Shown: positions 1 to 11,675 of the stretch, one piece after another
How positions within the stretch are numbered: the stretch's first letter is position 1
How the letters are laid out: every line of letters begins with the position of its first letter
Notes under the pieces: model-generated
Seen by the model: the letters and a program-made list of their open reading frames with translations, nothing else
Told to the model about the DNA's origin: nothing
Database searches by the model: none
Position numbers and translations under genes: made by a program
Assembly: GCF_963924675.1 (NCBI RefSeq)
Contig: NC_089230.1
Span: 310,001-374,000, forward strand
Source: Phocoena phocoena
Lineage: Eukaryota; Chordata; Mammalia; Artiodactyla; Phocoenidae
Direction of reading: 5' to 3'
Length of the DNA stretch: 64,000 bases

Positions 1-264
1 GCGGGGTCTACTCTTCCTTGCTGTGTGCAGGCTTCTCATTGCGGTGGCTTCTCTTGTTGCAGAGCACAGGCTCTAGGCGTGTGGACTTCAGTAGTTGTGC
101 TGTGTGGACTCAGTAGTCGTGGCTCACGGGCTCTAGAGCACCGGCTCGGTAGTTGTGGTGCATGGGCTTAGTTGCTCTGCGGCATCGTCCTGGACCAGGG
201 CTCGAACCCGTGTCCCCTCCGTTGGCAGGTGGATTCTTAACCACTGTGCCACCAGGGAAGCCCC
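1..264 (-). mobile_element. CHR SINE, long form, cut by window start
   Basis: This is a tRNA-derived SINE lying in reverse. Read on the minus strand it begins GGGGCTTCCCTGGTGG, then has an A-box-like GTGGTTAAGAATC and a B-box-like GGTTCGAGCC, followed by repeats of the 'gagccacaactactga' type that mark the long cetacean form. Its 3' tail lies outside the window, so only the head and body are present. The internal Pol III promoter comes from the tRNA ancestor; activity cannot be judged. Copies with the same plan occur at 43812-44151 and 55295-55647. Confidence 0.85.
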
Positions 265-1379
265 AGAGTTACCACATTGTTAAATTGAAATGTCCATTGT
301 TCAGTTAAAAAACAAAAGACATACAAAGAAAAGTATGGCCCATTCAAAGAAAAAAGTTCAGCAGAAACTGTCTCTGAAAAAGACCTAATAGCAGATATAT
401 TAGATGATGACTTTAAAACAACTGTTAAATATGCTCAAAGAACTAAAAAAAGATGTGGATAAAGTCAAGAAAACAATGTGTTAACAAAATGGGAATATCA
501 ATAAAGAGAGGAACAGAAAGAAAAAAGAGCTAACAGGCCTAAGGGACTTGTGGGAGAGAGAAAGGGGCAGAGAGAAATAATGGCTAACTTCCCAAATTTG
601 ATGAAAGACATGAATATAAGCATCCAAGAAGGTCAACGATTTTCAAGTAAGATGAACTCAAAGAGACCCACACGGAGACATCTTTTAATGAAACTTTCAA
701 AAGACAAAGACAAAGCCAGAATCTAGGGAACAGCAAGAGAGAAGTGAATCATCACATACAAGGGATCCTCAATAAGGTAATCATCATATTTTTCATCAAA
801 CCTTTAGAGACCAGATATGATGGGCAGATATATTCAAAGTGCTGAAAGAAAAAAAAACCTGTCAGCCAAGAATCCTGTATCTGGCAAAACTATCCTTCAA
901 AAGTGAGGAAGAAATTAAGACATTCTCAGATAAACAAAAGCTGAGGGAGCTTGTTACCACTATACCTGCTGTGCAAGAAATGCTCAAGGGAATCCTGCAG
1001 GGTGACACAAAAGGATGCTAGACCAGACCTCAAAGCCATATGAAGAAATAAAGATCTCAATAGAGGTAAATATATGGGCAATTCTAAAAGCTAATATTAT
1101 TGAAACAATGGCTTGTAATTGCACTTTTTGTTTTCTACAATGATGTAAGAGACTAATACATTTAAGAAAACCAGTTATCAGTGTAAAAGCTAATATTACT
1201 ATAACTTTTGTTTGTAACTCCAAATCTTATTTTTTACATAATTTAAGAGCCTAACGCATTTAAAAGAATGATTACTTTATGTTTTGGGGCACACAATGTA
1301 CGTAACTTTAGGTTGTTAAATGAAATCTCTGTGGCAACCACAAAGAAAATAACTCTAGTATATACACAAAAGGAAATAC
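265..1379 (+). mobile_element. HAL1-like element (ORF1-only LINE-1 relative)
   Basis: The stretch resembles the ORF1 and 3' UTR of HAL1, an L1 relative that carries ORF1 only. Landmarks are the ORF1 segments around 540-620 (gacttgtgggagagagaaag; ttcccaaatttgatgaaaga) and 750-800 (cacatacaagggatcctcaa). They are followed by the C-terminal ORF1 frame and a 3' UTR-like run with caaccacaaagaaaataact near 1335. It is interrupted by stops and frameshifts. L1 ORF2 sequence of a different kind begins at about 1380, so the two look like separate or rearranged insertions. An L1 with an internal deletion is an alternative. Confidence 0.6.
839..1021 (+). pseudogene. L1/HAL1 ORF1p C-terminal domain fragment
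   Basis: This 60-codon open stretch matches the C-terminal domain of L1-type ORF1p, the RNA-binding trimeric chaperone of the element. The motifs CQPRILYLAKLSFKSE, IKTFSDKQKLRELVTT and VQEMLKGIL align by eye with the conserved ORF1p end (QPRI.YPAKLSF, DKQ.LR.FVTTRPAL). The start methionine is only the first ATG of the surviving window; the coiled-coil and RRM portions upstream are broken. It is a decayed remnant with no sign of selection beyond the length of the open frame. Confidence 0.75.
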
Positions 1380-2072
1380 AAGTGTTGGCAAGGATGTGGA
1401 GAAATTGGAACACTGGTACATGGCTGGTGGGAATATAAAATGGTACAGTCACTGTGGAGAACAGTATGGTGGTTTCTCAAAAAAATTAAAAGTAGAATTA
1501 TTATATGATCCAGCAATTCCACTTTTGGGTATATACTCAAAAGAATTGGAAGCATGGTCTTGAAGAGATACTTGCACATCCATATTCATAGCAGTGTTAT
1601 TTACAACAGCATAGAAACAGTCAAGTGTCCATCAGTGGATGAATGAGTAAGCAAAATGTGCTCTATACACACAATGGCAGACTATTCAGCCTCAAAAAGA
1701 AGGAAATGTTGCAATATGCTACAACATGAGTGAAGCTTGAGGACATTATTCAAAATGAAATAAGCCATTCACAGGAGGACAAATGCTATATGACTCCACG
1801 CCTATGAGATACTTAGTCAAAATCATAGAGACAGAAAGTAGAATGGTGGTTGCCAGGGGCCAGAGGAGGGGAGAATGGGGAGTTACTGTTCAATGAGTAT
1901 AGACTTACAGTTTTACAAGATGAAAAACTTTTTTTCAGAGTGAAAACTCTTTTTCAGAGTTATGGGGATATATGGTGGTGATCCTTGCACAAAAATGTGA
2001 ATATATTTAATACCACTGAAATGTACATTTAAAACTGGTGAAGATGGTACATGTTATGCTATGTGTGCACAC
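1380..2072 (+). mobile_element. LINE-1 3' end (ORF2 C-terminus and 3' UTR)
   Basis: The run carries the typical L1 ORF2 C-terminal and 3' UTR landmarks in order: tggcaaggatgtggagaaat, gatccagcaattccactttt, tccatcagtggatgaatgag, then the 3' UTR motifs gaatggtggttgccaggggc and tggtgaagatggtac. It contains stops and a local duplication of ttttcagagt near 1930-1960. It is a 5'-truncated old copy, probably of L1M age by divergence. No poly(A) tail is evident at the right edge. Confidence 0.8.
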
Positions 2073-2194
2073 AAAAACACTTACCAAGAAGAAAAAGAAT
2101 GTTTTTGATATACTCTGTTGCATGAAATACACTGTGTGAAGTCACATGCATAAAAGATGTTCCTAAGAGTGATAGAAAACCAAAAAAGTATACA
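2073..2194. other. Unassigned AT-rich spacer between repeats
   Basis: No coding signal or recognised repeat. It lies between the L1 3' end and the reversed old repeat and may be decayed retroposon. Confidence 0.3.
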
Positions 2195-2734
2195 AAAGTC
2201 TGTGCAATATCTAAGTATATTCTAAAGAATACTAGTAAAATGAACACCTGGGTATCCTCCACCTAAACTTAGAACGAGAACCTCACTGATCTGTTTGAAA
2301 CCTCCGTGTGCCCCTAACCAATCGCATCACACTTCCTTTCTCCTAGAGGTAATCGTGATCCTGAATTTTTATAAAGGTTGCCTTGATTTTCTTTATAGTT
2401 TTACAACATGTGTATGTATCTATGCATCTCCACACAACACATTGTTTAGTACTGCCAGTGTCTGGGCTTTATATAAGTGGACTCTCACTCTGAGTGTCCT
2501 TATGGGACTTGTTTCTTTTACTTAACGTGAAGTTTCTGAGATGAACAGCCATGACGCATATCACTGTAGTTTACTTACCAGCTCTGCATATACCACAGTT
2601 CATGAACCAATTCTACTGCCTATAGACATTGGCTGTTTTGGTACTTTTGCTGTTCCATCGATGCTGTTCTGAACATTTCCTGCAGGCCTTCTGGAACACA
2701 TGTGCAAGAGTGCCAGGGACTGGATGTTTGCATC
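2195..2734 (-). mobile_element. Old LINE-1 3'-region fragment, reversed
   Basis: The segments gaggtaatcgtgatcctgaa, ttctttatagttttacaaca, actgccagtgtctgggcttt and cttctggaacacatgtgcaa form, in order, the reversed 3' region of a widespread old mammalian L1 family. The same family appears reversed again at 14670-15085 and 50610-50765. It meets the next L1 directly at about 2735, where the sequence switches to ORF2 reverse transcriptase. Exact subfamily not determined. Confidence 0.5.
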
Positions 2735-5060
2735 TTTAGATATTCTCTGATTTCTTTCATTAGTGTTTTGTTCTGTTCTACATACAGATCCTCTGTTTTA
2801 TTAGACTTATACCTAAGAATTTCATGTTTTTTGAACAACAGTAAATGCTATTGTATTTGACATTTGTGTCCATGTGTTCATAAGTAGCAAGAAGAAATAC
2901 AATTGATTTTCATATGTTCGTTTTATATCCTGCAACTTTGTTGAAATTCTTTGTTGAACTTTTTTTTTTTTTTTGTAGAGTCCTTGGAATTTTCTGCATA
3001 GACAATCATGTCATCTGCAATTTCATTTTCTCTCTTCCTAACTGTATGCCTTTTATCTCTTTTTCTTACCTTATTGCGCTGGTTGGACCTCCAGCACTAT
3101 GTTGAATAAGAGTGGTAAGAACAGACATCCTTGCCTTGTCACCAATCTTAGCGGAAAGTATCAGTTTCTCACCATTAAATATGATGTTTCCTGTAGGATT
3201 TCATAGACACTGTTTATCTAGTTCAGGAAGTTCCACTCTATTCCTATTTTTATGAGATATAAAAAAAATTTTAAGTGAGTGTTGAATTTTGTCAAATGAA
3301 TTTTCTGCATCAGCTTCTATGGTCGTGCAGTTTTTCTTCTTTAGTCTGTTAATGTGGTGGATTACATGATAGATTTTAAATATTGAACCAGCCTTGCATT
3401 TCAAGTGTATATAAACCACACTTGGTTATGGTATACAATTCTTTTTATATATTATAGAGCTAACTTTATTAGCTAATATTTGTTAAGGATTTTTGCATTT
3501 ATAGTCATGAGGGATATTGGTTTGTTTGCTTTTTGGCCTGTCTTTGACTGGTTTTGGTATCAGGGTAACACTGGTTTCATTAAAATCAATTACAGTGTTC
3601 CTTCCTCTTTTAATTTCTGGAAGAGATTGTATAGAATTGGTGTTAATTCTTCTTTAAACATTTGGTGGAATTTTCCAGGGAAAGCATCTGGGCCTAGAAA
3701 TATCTTCCTCTGGGACTTTTAAAATTAGAAACTCAATATCCTTAAGAATTAAAGGATTACTCAAATTATCTATTTCATCTTGGGTGAGTTTTGGTAGATT
3801 GTGGTTTTGGAGGAACTAGTCTATTTCGTCTAAATTAGCAAATAGTGTTCTCTTATTATTCTTTTGATGTCTTCAGGGTTTGTAGTGATGTCCTCTCTGA
3901 TATTTTATTACAGATATTGATCATTTGTGTCTTCTACTTTTCTTTCTTTTTCAGTCTTGCTAGCAGTTTGCCAATTTTATTGATCTTTCTATAAAAGCAA
4001 CTTTTAATTTTGTTGATTTTCTCTATTGTTTTTCTGTTTTCAGTTTTATTACTTTCTGCTTATTTCCTTCCCTTTGCTTACTTTGGGCTTATTTTGCTCT
4101 TCTTTTTCTAGGTTCTCGAGCTGGGAGCTTAGACTATTGATTTGAGACATTTCCTCTTTTCTAATGTATGAATTGTATGGATTTAGTGATATAAATTTCC
4201 CTCTCAATGTTGCCTTAGTTGTGCCCCACAGATTAAGCACATATTGCATTTTCATTTTAGTTCAATATAATTTTTGACTTTTACATGAATTCCTCTTTAA
4301 CTCATGGATTATTTAGTAGTATGTTGCTTAGTTTTCAATTGGTGTTTGGCAGTTTTCTTTCTATTATTGATTTCTAGTTTGATTCCACTATGTTTGGAAG
4401 CACACTCTTTATACCTTCGTTTATTTCCAATTTGTTGAGGTATTTTTTTATGACTCAGGATATGGCGAATCCTAGTGTATATTCCACAGGCACATGAAAA
4501 GTGTGTATCTTCTGCTGTTGTTGGGTGGAGTGCTCTATAATTATCTGTTGAATCCTGTTGGTTGATTGTATCACTGAGTTCTCTAATTTTACTGATTATA
4601 TGCCTAGTTGTTTTATCTATTGTTGATGTTAAAGTTTCCAACTATGATTATGGATTTGTTCATTTCATCTTTTGGTTATCAGTTTTTGCTTCATGTATTT
4701 TGTAGTTCTGTAGCTTGGTTCATGCATATTTAGGATTGCTATGGTGGACTGACTTTTTATTATTATATAGTGTCCCTCTCTGTCTCTGGTAATTTTCTTT
4801 GCTCTGAAATCTACCTTATATTAATATAAGCACTCCTGCTTTCCTTTGATTAATGTTTGCATGATATATATTTTTCCATCTTTTTGTTTTCAGTCTTCCT
4901 GTACTGTTATTTTTTCAAGAGTGCCTCTTTTAAATAGCAAAGAGTTGGGTCATAGTTTTTAGTCCACTCTGCCAACCTCTGTCTTTTAATTGGTATATTT
5001 AAACCATTTACATTTAATGTAATTATTGATATATTAGGACTTAAGTCTGACATTTTATTT
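2735..5060 (-). pseudogene. LINE-1 ORF2 remnant (endonuclease and reverse transcriptase)
   Basis: ORF2p of LINE-1 nicks target DNA and reverse transcribes its own RNA. On the minus strand the N-terminal endonuclease motif ITLNVNGLNIPIKRQRLAEW lies at about 4975-5030. Later landmarks are INQQDSTDNYRALHPTTAED (4500-4560), SGIKLEINNRKK (4340-4375) and the RT stretch AENSFDKIQHS (3270-3310). Key changes are visible. GDFN reads GNFN near 4635, the IDH motif reads IRH, and the SDH motif reads SKH, so three endonuclease catalytic acids are gone. The RT motif ADDM survives near 3010. Frameshifts and stops break the frame throughout. It is dead as a retrotransposon gene. Confidence 0.8.
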
Positions 5061-5990
5061 TTTATTTCCTCTTTATTCTCTCTGCTTTTCATTTGTATGT
5101 TTTCTTTCTCTTGCCTTCCTGTGGTTCACTTGAACATTTTTAGAATTCCATTCTGATTTATCTTTAGTGTTCATTAGTCTATCTCTTTGTACAGCTTTTT
5201 AAGTGGTTGTTCTTGGTATTACAGTATATATAACTAACATGTCACATGTTGTCCTTTTACCAGTTTGAGTGAAGATTAGGAACCTTTCCTCCTCTTATGT
5301 CTCTTTAGTCTGTCCTATTTATAATACGGTGTTTTAAATATCTTTTTTATGTACATTTAGAACAATATCAGAGAGTGGTATACTTTTGCTGTAATTGTCA
5401 AACATAATTTAGAAAACTCAAGAAGAGCCTATTGTATAAACTTTACTGTATTTTTACTTACTGTGTTCTTCCTTTCTTGCTGATGTTCTCAAATTCCTTC
5501 TTTCATCATTTCCATTCTGTTTAGAGAAATTACTTTAGTCATTATTTTAGGATAGGTCTACTTCTCTTAGTTTTTCTTCATCTGAGAATGCCTTGATTTC
5601 CCCTTCATTCTTAAAGGACATTTTCTGAATTATATAGGATTCTGAATTGACAGTTATTTTCTTTTAACACATAAAATATTGGGCCACTTCCTTCCAGCCT
5701 CCATGATTTCAGATGAGAAATACGCTATTATTCCAACTTTTTTTCCCCTAAAGGTAGGTCAGTTTTTCTCTGGCAGACATCAGGACTTTTTCTTTTTCTT
5801 CTGTGTCTTTAGTTTTCAGAAGTGTAATTATGAGGTGTTTTGATACGAATTTTAAATTTATCCTGTTTGGGTTTGCTCATCTTCAGAATCTGTAGGTTTA
5901 TGTCTCTTGCTAAATTTGAGAGGTTTTCAACTCTCATTTCTTTGATTAGTGTTCCTTTTCCTCCTCTTTCTCCTCCTCTTCATTCCTGGT
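2735..5990 (-). mobile_element. LINE-1, 5' half (5' region, EN and RT of ORF2)
   Basis: This is a reversed L1M-type element. From right to left it shows a 5' leader region (about 5100-5960, with motifs such as gatgagaaatacgctattat), the endonuclease start near 5060, the endonuclease domain to about 4300, and reverse transcriptase to 2735. No convincing ORF1 was found between the leader and ORF2. The element stops after the RT domain, so the C-terminal part of ORF2 and the 3' UTR are missing. It abuts an older reversed L1 fragment. Confidence 0.75.
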
Positions 5991-8900
5991 TTGTTCTCTC
6001 TGCAGAACACAGGCCAGCAGAGAGACGCTTCCCACTCTGTGTTGTCTGTGAGGACACCCTAGAGAGATTCCTGACCACAGTGGGGCCGAGGCCCTAAAGA
6101 GGGACTTGAAGAGGCTTCTTATGTGAAGGAGTTCTGTAAGTGCATTTGAGAACAACCAAATCATCTACTAACAAGTTGTGTACAGATCACGCAATAACTG
6201 AAGCGCAGGTATACACACATCAGGCACTTACAAGGAACGAGTCCACATGTGGCTCTGTGTTAACACCATCTCTCTTCACCAGGGCCTGGGTATGGCAAAT
6301 GTCGGCCAGGACTCGCCCAGGTCAGCTGGCTCTGTGATGTTGACCCCCCCGCCCCGTACGCCGGTTCACGGTCCACAATGGCCACTGACATCATAACTGA
6401 TATTAAAATCCCGGAGACTGCAGTCTCCACAGTTGCTGAGTTCAGGTAAAGGCACACATGCCCTGTCAGCCTGGCTCTGCAGCTCCCTGCCCTGCTCCAC
6501 AACTGACGCGTGAACCCGTCGTGGGCCAGCACCTGGAGCAGCTGCCTGAAACACCTGCGCTGGGTCTCCCGGTGCCAGGGTTGGGAGGAGGGGTGGGATA
6601 CAGCTCTCTGGGACTTATGGTGAGAAAATGTCTGAAGTCAGTGTCATTGGACATGACTTCCTCTTTCTTCACACTCACAGTTTGTGGGTGACTCTCCGTC
6701 CCCCCAGGGTCAGGCCACCCAGAGACTTGCTCTTTAATTACTTCATGCCCTTGTGTGTGACCTACAGACCCTTTTGTGAGCCGTGGGCTCGTGTGTTTGG
6801 AACAAGTGGTGACACCAGCGTGGAAGCTGGCCCTGTAGGGTGGGTGCAGTGAGGCACATGTCGTGGAGTTTGTCCTGCTGAAGCAGGACGGCCTCACGCA
6901 GGTTTGCAAAGTTGTTGAGAAGATATTTTCCTGGCAAGAGAGACCTTTACAGATGTCACAAAGTAGTATTTTTTAAATCTTTTGTCTCTAAGAAAAAGGC
7001 AAGTTTGTAATGTTGGGGGTGGGGGTGGGGGAGGGGTACGAAGAAATAGAATGTGAATGACAAAGAATTAACAAGTGAGAAATGATTTTCCTTCATGCTG
7101 AGCAGAATTTAGCAAAAGGCCCCAAATTGGAGCATTCTGCATGAGATTCCACTGAAATTGCATAAGGCTTGTGAAACATTCCAGTTGATTGGTTTTATGT
7201 ATCTTTCTCTCTTGTTTTTTAATAAGAAAATCGGAGCAGTTATTCTTGTGCCGCAGTCTGCTCAGGGTGGTTGTGTACTGGAGGCGGATCTTCAGAGAAT
7301 GTGGTCAGTTTGCAGGAACAGGAGGGACCCCAAGGCTGTGGGCACACGTGGTAGACTGAGAAGGGGTGCACCGAGGACGGAGAGTTAGGACTTAGCCCTC
7401 ACGGTTCAGAGGGTGCTGAGATCTGCAGAGCTAAATCTGTGGCTCTCAAGTTAAAATAGGAGAAGAGAGTAAAATTATTGTTTTTTAAATCTTAGTACGT
7501 TCCAGGTATGGTTTCTCTTTTTAATCTGTATTCTCAGCCCTGAGTCAACTTTGCAACTTTGCCTTTGGGACCAAACATGTTTTGTGGTCGGTCTGCTTCT
7601 TCAGAGCTCACTCAACAGCATCCGCGCATCTCTCTGGGCCTGGTGGCGGGTGGGGATGACTTGCATCTCTCTGCCCCAAGGTCACCCTGGCCGGCCCCCA
7701 CCCAGCAGTCTCCAGTCTTCCTGGAAACCCCCCGCCGGTGTCGTGGCCGCTGCTCCTGATTCTGTGTGCCCCCCACCACCACCGAAGTAAGTGTGCTTCC
7801 TGCTTACCTGGGGGTTCCCAGCCTCTCCAGACAGACCAAGTCCTGGAGGTCAGCGGGCTCCCACCACTGCTTCTGGAACCTGTCTACATACGACGTATGT
7901 GCAAACACGCGGGAATTTTCTGGAACGTGGACCCAAGCGTTTGGTCACAGGGGCCAGGAAACCAGCCAGGGGTCCTGACTCACTTTCAGGGCTGGGCTGG
8001 AGGGTCAGGTTTCCTGCTCGCCCCACCTGGGGTGCAGGCCTCACCGTTACCTGGGTGCGTGCGGGTGTGTTCTCTGGCTGGGAGGAGCTCAGGTCGTCTG
8101 CATCCTTTGTAAACGAGGCTGCCTGCCTGGAACTGCCGGTCGGTGGAGTGGCTGCTGTCCTGCCCCGCCTGGGGCGGGCGGTGTGCTCGGGTGCTGGCCT
8201 GGCTCCCAGGGCGAGCTGGTTTGGGTTTTCATCAGCATTAACGCAGGAGAGATTTTCCAGTAGGCCGCGCGGCTTATGATAAAGCTGGGCCTTCACACTC
8301 AGGCACGTGGTTGGGTTCAGCCCGAGGTCCCCGTGAGTACGTCGTGGGCTGCGGTTTGGGCAGCAGCCTCGCTGGGCCTCCCTCTGGCTCACGAGTCCTT
8401 CTCCCCGCGAAGTCCTCGAGACCCTTGGGTGCTCCGCGGTCCCCTGTGTCTGCAATTCCCACCTGGGGCCTTCGATGCTCCCAGCTCCCCAGGGGGTGGA
8501 GGAGGGCACCCTGAGCTGGCTGGCATAGCCCCCACCCGGCCGTGGAGGACAGGCAGCTCGTGTGGGGGGCAGGAGGGGGGTCTGCCCTGCTGGGCTCCAC
8601 TTGACCTATGGGGCCTGTGGCCACAGGTGCAGCTTGGAAGCAACCTGCCCCCGGGGTGTGGCCGGGCAGGACTGATGGGGTAGGACTCGGTGTCCCAGCT
8701 GCAGCGGTGCTGCCTCTCCTAGTGCGAGCTGGGCTGGCACATCTGAACGGCCACAACCAAGCCTGCAGTGAGGGTTCCCGGGAGGGGTGCTTCCCCTCTG
8801 CGTCACTGCAAGATAGGGGAGACGGGTCCCCAGAGACTGTGCTCAGGCCCTTCCGGGCATGGTCCGGGAGGCAGCTGATGGCACAGTGGCTTCCGGTAGC

Positions 8901-10669
8901 CCTGTGACCACAGCTGGACAGGCGACCTCATCACCAACCCCAAAGGTCTCCACCTGGTGCTGAGTGCAGAGCCAAGCCCGGCTGTGCTGGGCTTTGAAGG
9001 GAGGACGGTTCAGGGCCTCAGGAAGGAGGTGGGAGGGGCTCCTAGGAACGTGAGAGTGGGCAGGGAAGAGAGAAGCGAGGCCGGCGAGATGGAGGGTGGG
9101 CCTGGTCCTGGGGGCGCGCCTTGGAAACTGATGGGGTTGAGGCGGTAAGATCCGTGCAGAGCAGGGAGCTGCAGGCGCCAGGAGGGCGAAGCTGGTCGGT
9201 GCCCCACGGGGGCTGCACGGCCAAGGGGATGGGCTGCTGCCCGTGTGACTGTCAGCGGCTCTCCGTTCCTCTAACCCCCTCTGGCCGCTGTGAGAACGGG
9301 CGTCCCGAGTCGCCGCAGGGAGCTTCCTCGCCGTGCTGGCCCTCGAGGAAGGAGGAGGAGATTGTGGCTTCGGGGAAACAATGTCAAGACCTTCACTGTG
9401 GAGGGGATTTGGAGTTAGGGCCATGTGTGTGTCGGTCCTAATGTAAAGGTCAGATCCTGGGTCCCTCTCCAGCCACTTAGCTCTGTCCTCACTCACCCAA
9501 CACCTGCCATGTGCCAAGGGCCGCGTGAGGCCCGTGAAGATAGATCACACACAGTCCTCGAGCTCGGGCGCTGCCGAGGCGAGAAAACACAGGTAAGGGG
9601 GGCACGTGGGGAGCGGGCGCTGGTGTGCACCTCCCGCCCGTGCAGACCCGGGAGCTGCCTAGGACAGACAGGAAGCGCTTGTCACGGGAGGCCCTTCTTT
9701 CTCGGGATGTTGTCCAGACCCAGACAGCAGACACCGAACGCTGAGGGACTGTCCTCAGACATTCCCGCAGGAAGAGAGGGGCCCCGGCGCCATCCTCTCT
9801 GCGTCCCGTGAGGCTGCGTGTGGCGACCACGTCTCACAGGAGGCAGGGCTGCCAGTCACCTGCCCTCTGTCGTGGTGACAACGTCTCGCGCCTTCCGACA
9901 GACACTTGTCCCTGTGTCTGTGCCTGACCGGGGTCCGCCGGGGGCCCAGCCTTGGAGCTCAGGTCAGTTCATGGTCTGAGCGCTTGGCTCTCAGGCGGGC
10001 ATGGTGCGCTGCTGTGCTGTGAGGAGTTAACACGGCCGTGACAGTGGCTTCGGTGCCTGGCATGCCCATGTCCATGGTGAGCGCGGCTGCTCACCGCGTC
10101 CTGGGTTCTGACTTAGCAGTGAGTTGGCATTGGGTCCTCGGGCTCCTGACTCGGTGCTCCCCCGAGCTCTTCATGTCTCCCCAGACGCTCAGGTGGCTGC
10201 TGCCATTTTCCCAGGAAAAGAAGACTGGCCCGTGAGGCTCTGGGTGGGTGAGGTCAGTCGGTGGCCCAGGCTCCCGGGCTCACTGCTGAGCCGGGGCCCG
10301 GAGGGCACCGAGCTGGTGGGAGAAGCCGCCGGGTCCGCTGCTCCCCGGGCCGAGCCCGCCTGCCCGCTGGTGACAGCGAGATGATGAGATGCCTGAGACG
10401 ACGGAGCCGCCGTGTGGTCTGAGTTCCCCACGCGTGGTTGGTGTTCCCGGGGCCCTGAGACTCCCCGAGTCATTAGTTGCTTGTGCACAAATGCAGCATT
10501 CTCCCGAGAGCTGCACCGGGGCCGTGAGCACGGGGACAGAGCGCGTGAGGGGCCGAGTCTGGTTTCCGCGTCGCGTCCCCCTGAGCGAGGGGGAGGCGTG
10601 GACTCAGTCTCCAGGGAGGGAGGAATGGGCATTGGCAGAGGCTTCCTGGAGAAGGTGCCCTGACGACTG
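5991..10669. other. GC-rich non-coding stretch, no gene supported
   Basis: GC content rises sharply here and many short frames open on both strands at the same positions, which is what GC-rich non-coding DNA does. None showed a recognisable domain, and no convincing exon with splice sites was found. A G-rich run occurs at 7013-7035. A weak L2-like patch (ccatgtgccaagggccgcgt) lies at 9485-9600. A CpG-denser patch lies at about 10300-10620. Nothing else is identified. Confidence 0.5.
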
Positions 10670-10830
10670 ACTGGGGTCTATTTTAAAGGGGGTGATACAC
10701 TTAGTTCCCCTTATTTGCTGCAGGAGAGTAATGGCAATTACCTTTCCTAAACTTCTGAAAAGCATAGATACACCATAAACATCCCCGAGATACTCCATGA
10801 TTATTGGAGAAAAAGTCATTAATTATTTAG
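10670..10830. promoter_or_regulatory. Possible conserved non-coding island
   Basis: An AT-rich island of about 160 bp sits abruptly in GC-rich surroundings. It contains gtcattaattatttagc, a homeodomain-type TAATTA core, and gagtaatggcaattacc with two further ATTA or TAAT cores. It is not a repeat I recognise and is not open. Such islands are often conserved enhancers, but conservation cannot be seen from one sequence. Confidence 0.22.
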
Positions 10831-11675
10831 CTTTTCTGGTTGAGAGAGGAAGACGAAGACCTGGAGAGCAGGGGTGAGTTGCCCACTGTCCCGGCTGCAG
10901 TAAGTTCTGGAAGTGAGAAAAAGTCCCCTCCTGTTTGCTCTATGCTCTAGCTACTGGTGGCGTCTCTGCCACAGACAAAGACAAAAAACACTGGTGGAGA
11001 AGCTCACCAGAGCCATGAGAACGCCCAGGCTCAGGAAGGTGGTGGCAGACCCCGATCTGCAGTCTCGGGGTCAGCGGCCCCTCACGTGGCTCCAGCAGGC
11101 GGTCACCACAGCCACGGCCTTGCTGCCCGGCCCTGATTACTCCCCTCTGTTTACTGCAGACACACCTGCAGCACTTCCTCATGTAAATGAGCCCAGTCGC
11201 ACAATGGGGCCTGTGGCTTTGCTGGGAAGTGCTGGCAGCAGTGGGGCTTTTGGGGCTGTCACTCTGGTCTTGTCCTCTCCTTTCTTCCTCAGCCCTCTGG
11301 ATAACCAATTGGGAGATGGAAATGAGGGGGGGCGTTCCTTGGCTGTTGAAGTGGGTGCATGTTTGTATCTGACAGAGCCACCCCCAGGGACGAGCCCTCA
11401 CGTACTTACAAGAGGGTGGCAGGATCTAAAGCCCTTTCTGATCCTCAGTCGATGCTGACAGACAGGCGCTGGGAGCAGGAAGGGGGCGTGCTGCGGTGTC
11501 CAAGAGAACGCCGCGGTCCACCGTGGGTCGCTTATGTGAATCGTACCCCAGAAATCCGTATGGGACTGGGAACATGGCATAAAATACTAATATTTTGATT
11601 TTAATTATATCTTTTATCTAATAATTCAAGCATTAATATCATCCATTTGTTTGTGTCACATGTTCTGAGATAAAT
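10831..11675. other. Unassigned stretch upstream of CAC/CAT minisatellite
   Basis: Single-copy-looking DNA. Frames of up to 181 codons overlap on both strands without a recognisable domain. The last 80 bases before the tandem array are AT-rich (actaatattttgattttaat). Confidence 0.4.

Noticed and set aside
1..264. tRNA-like A and B boxes suggesting a tRNA gene
   Set aside because: They belong to the tRNA-derived head of a CHR SINE; no cloverleaf acceptor stem. The same holds for 43574, 43812, 55295 and 56437.
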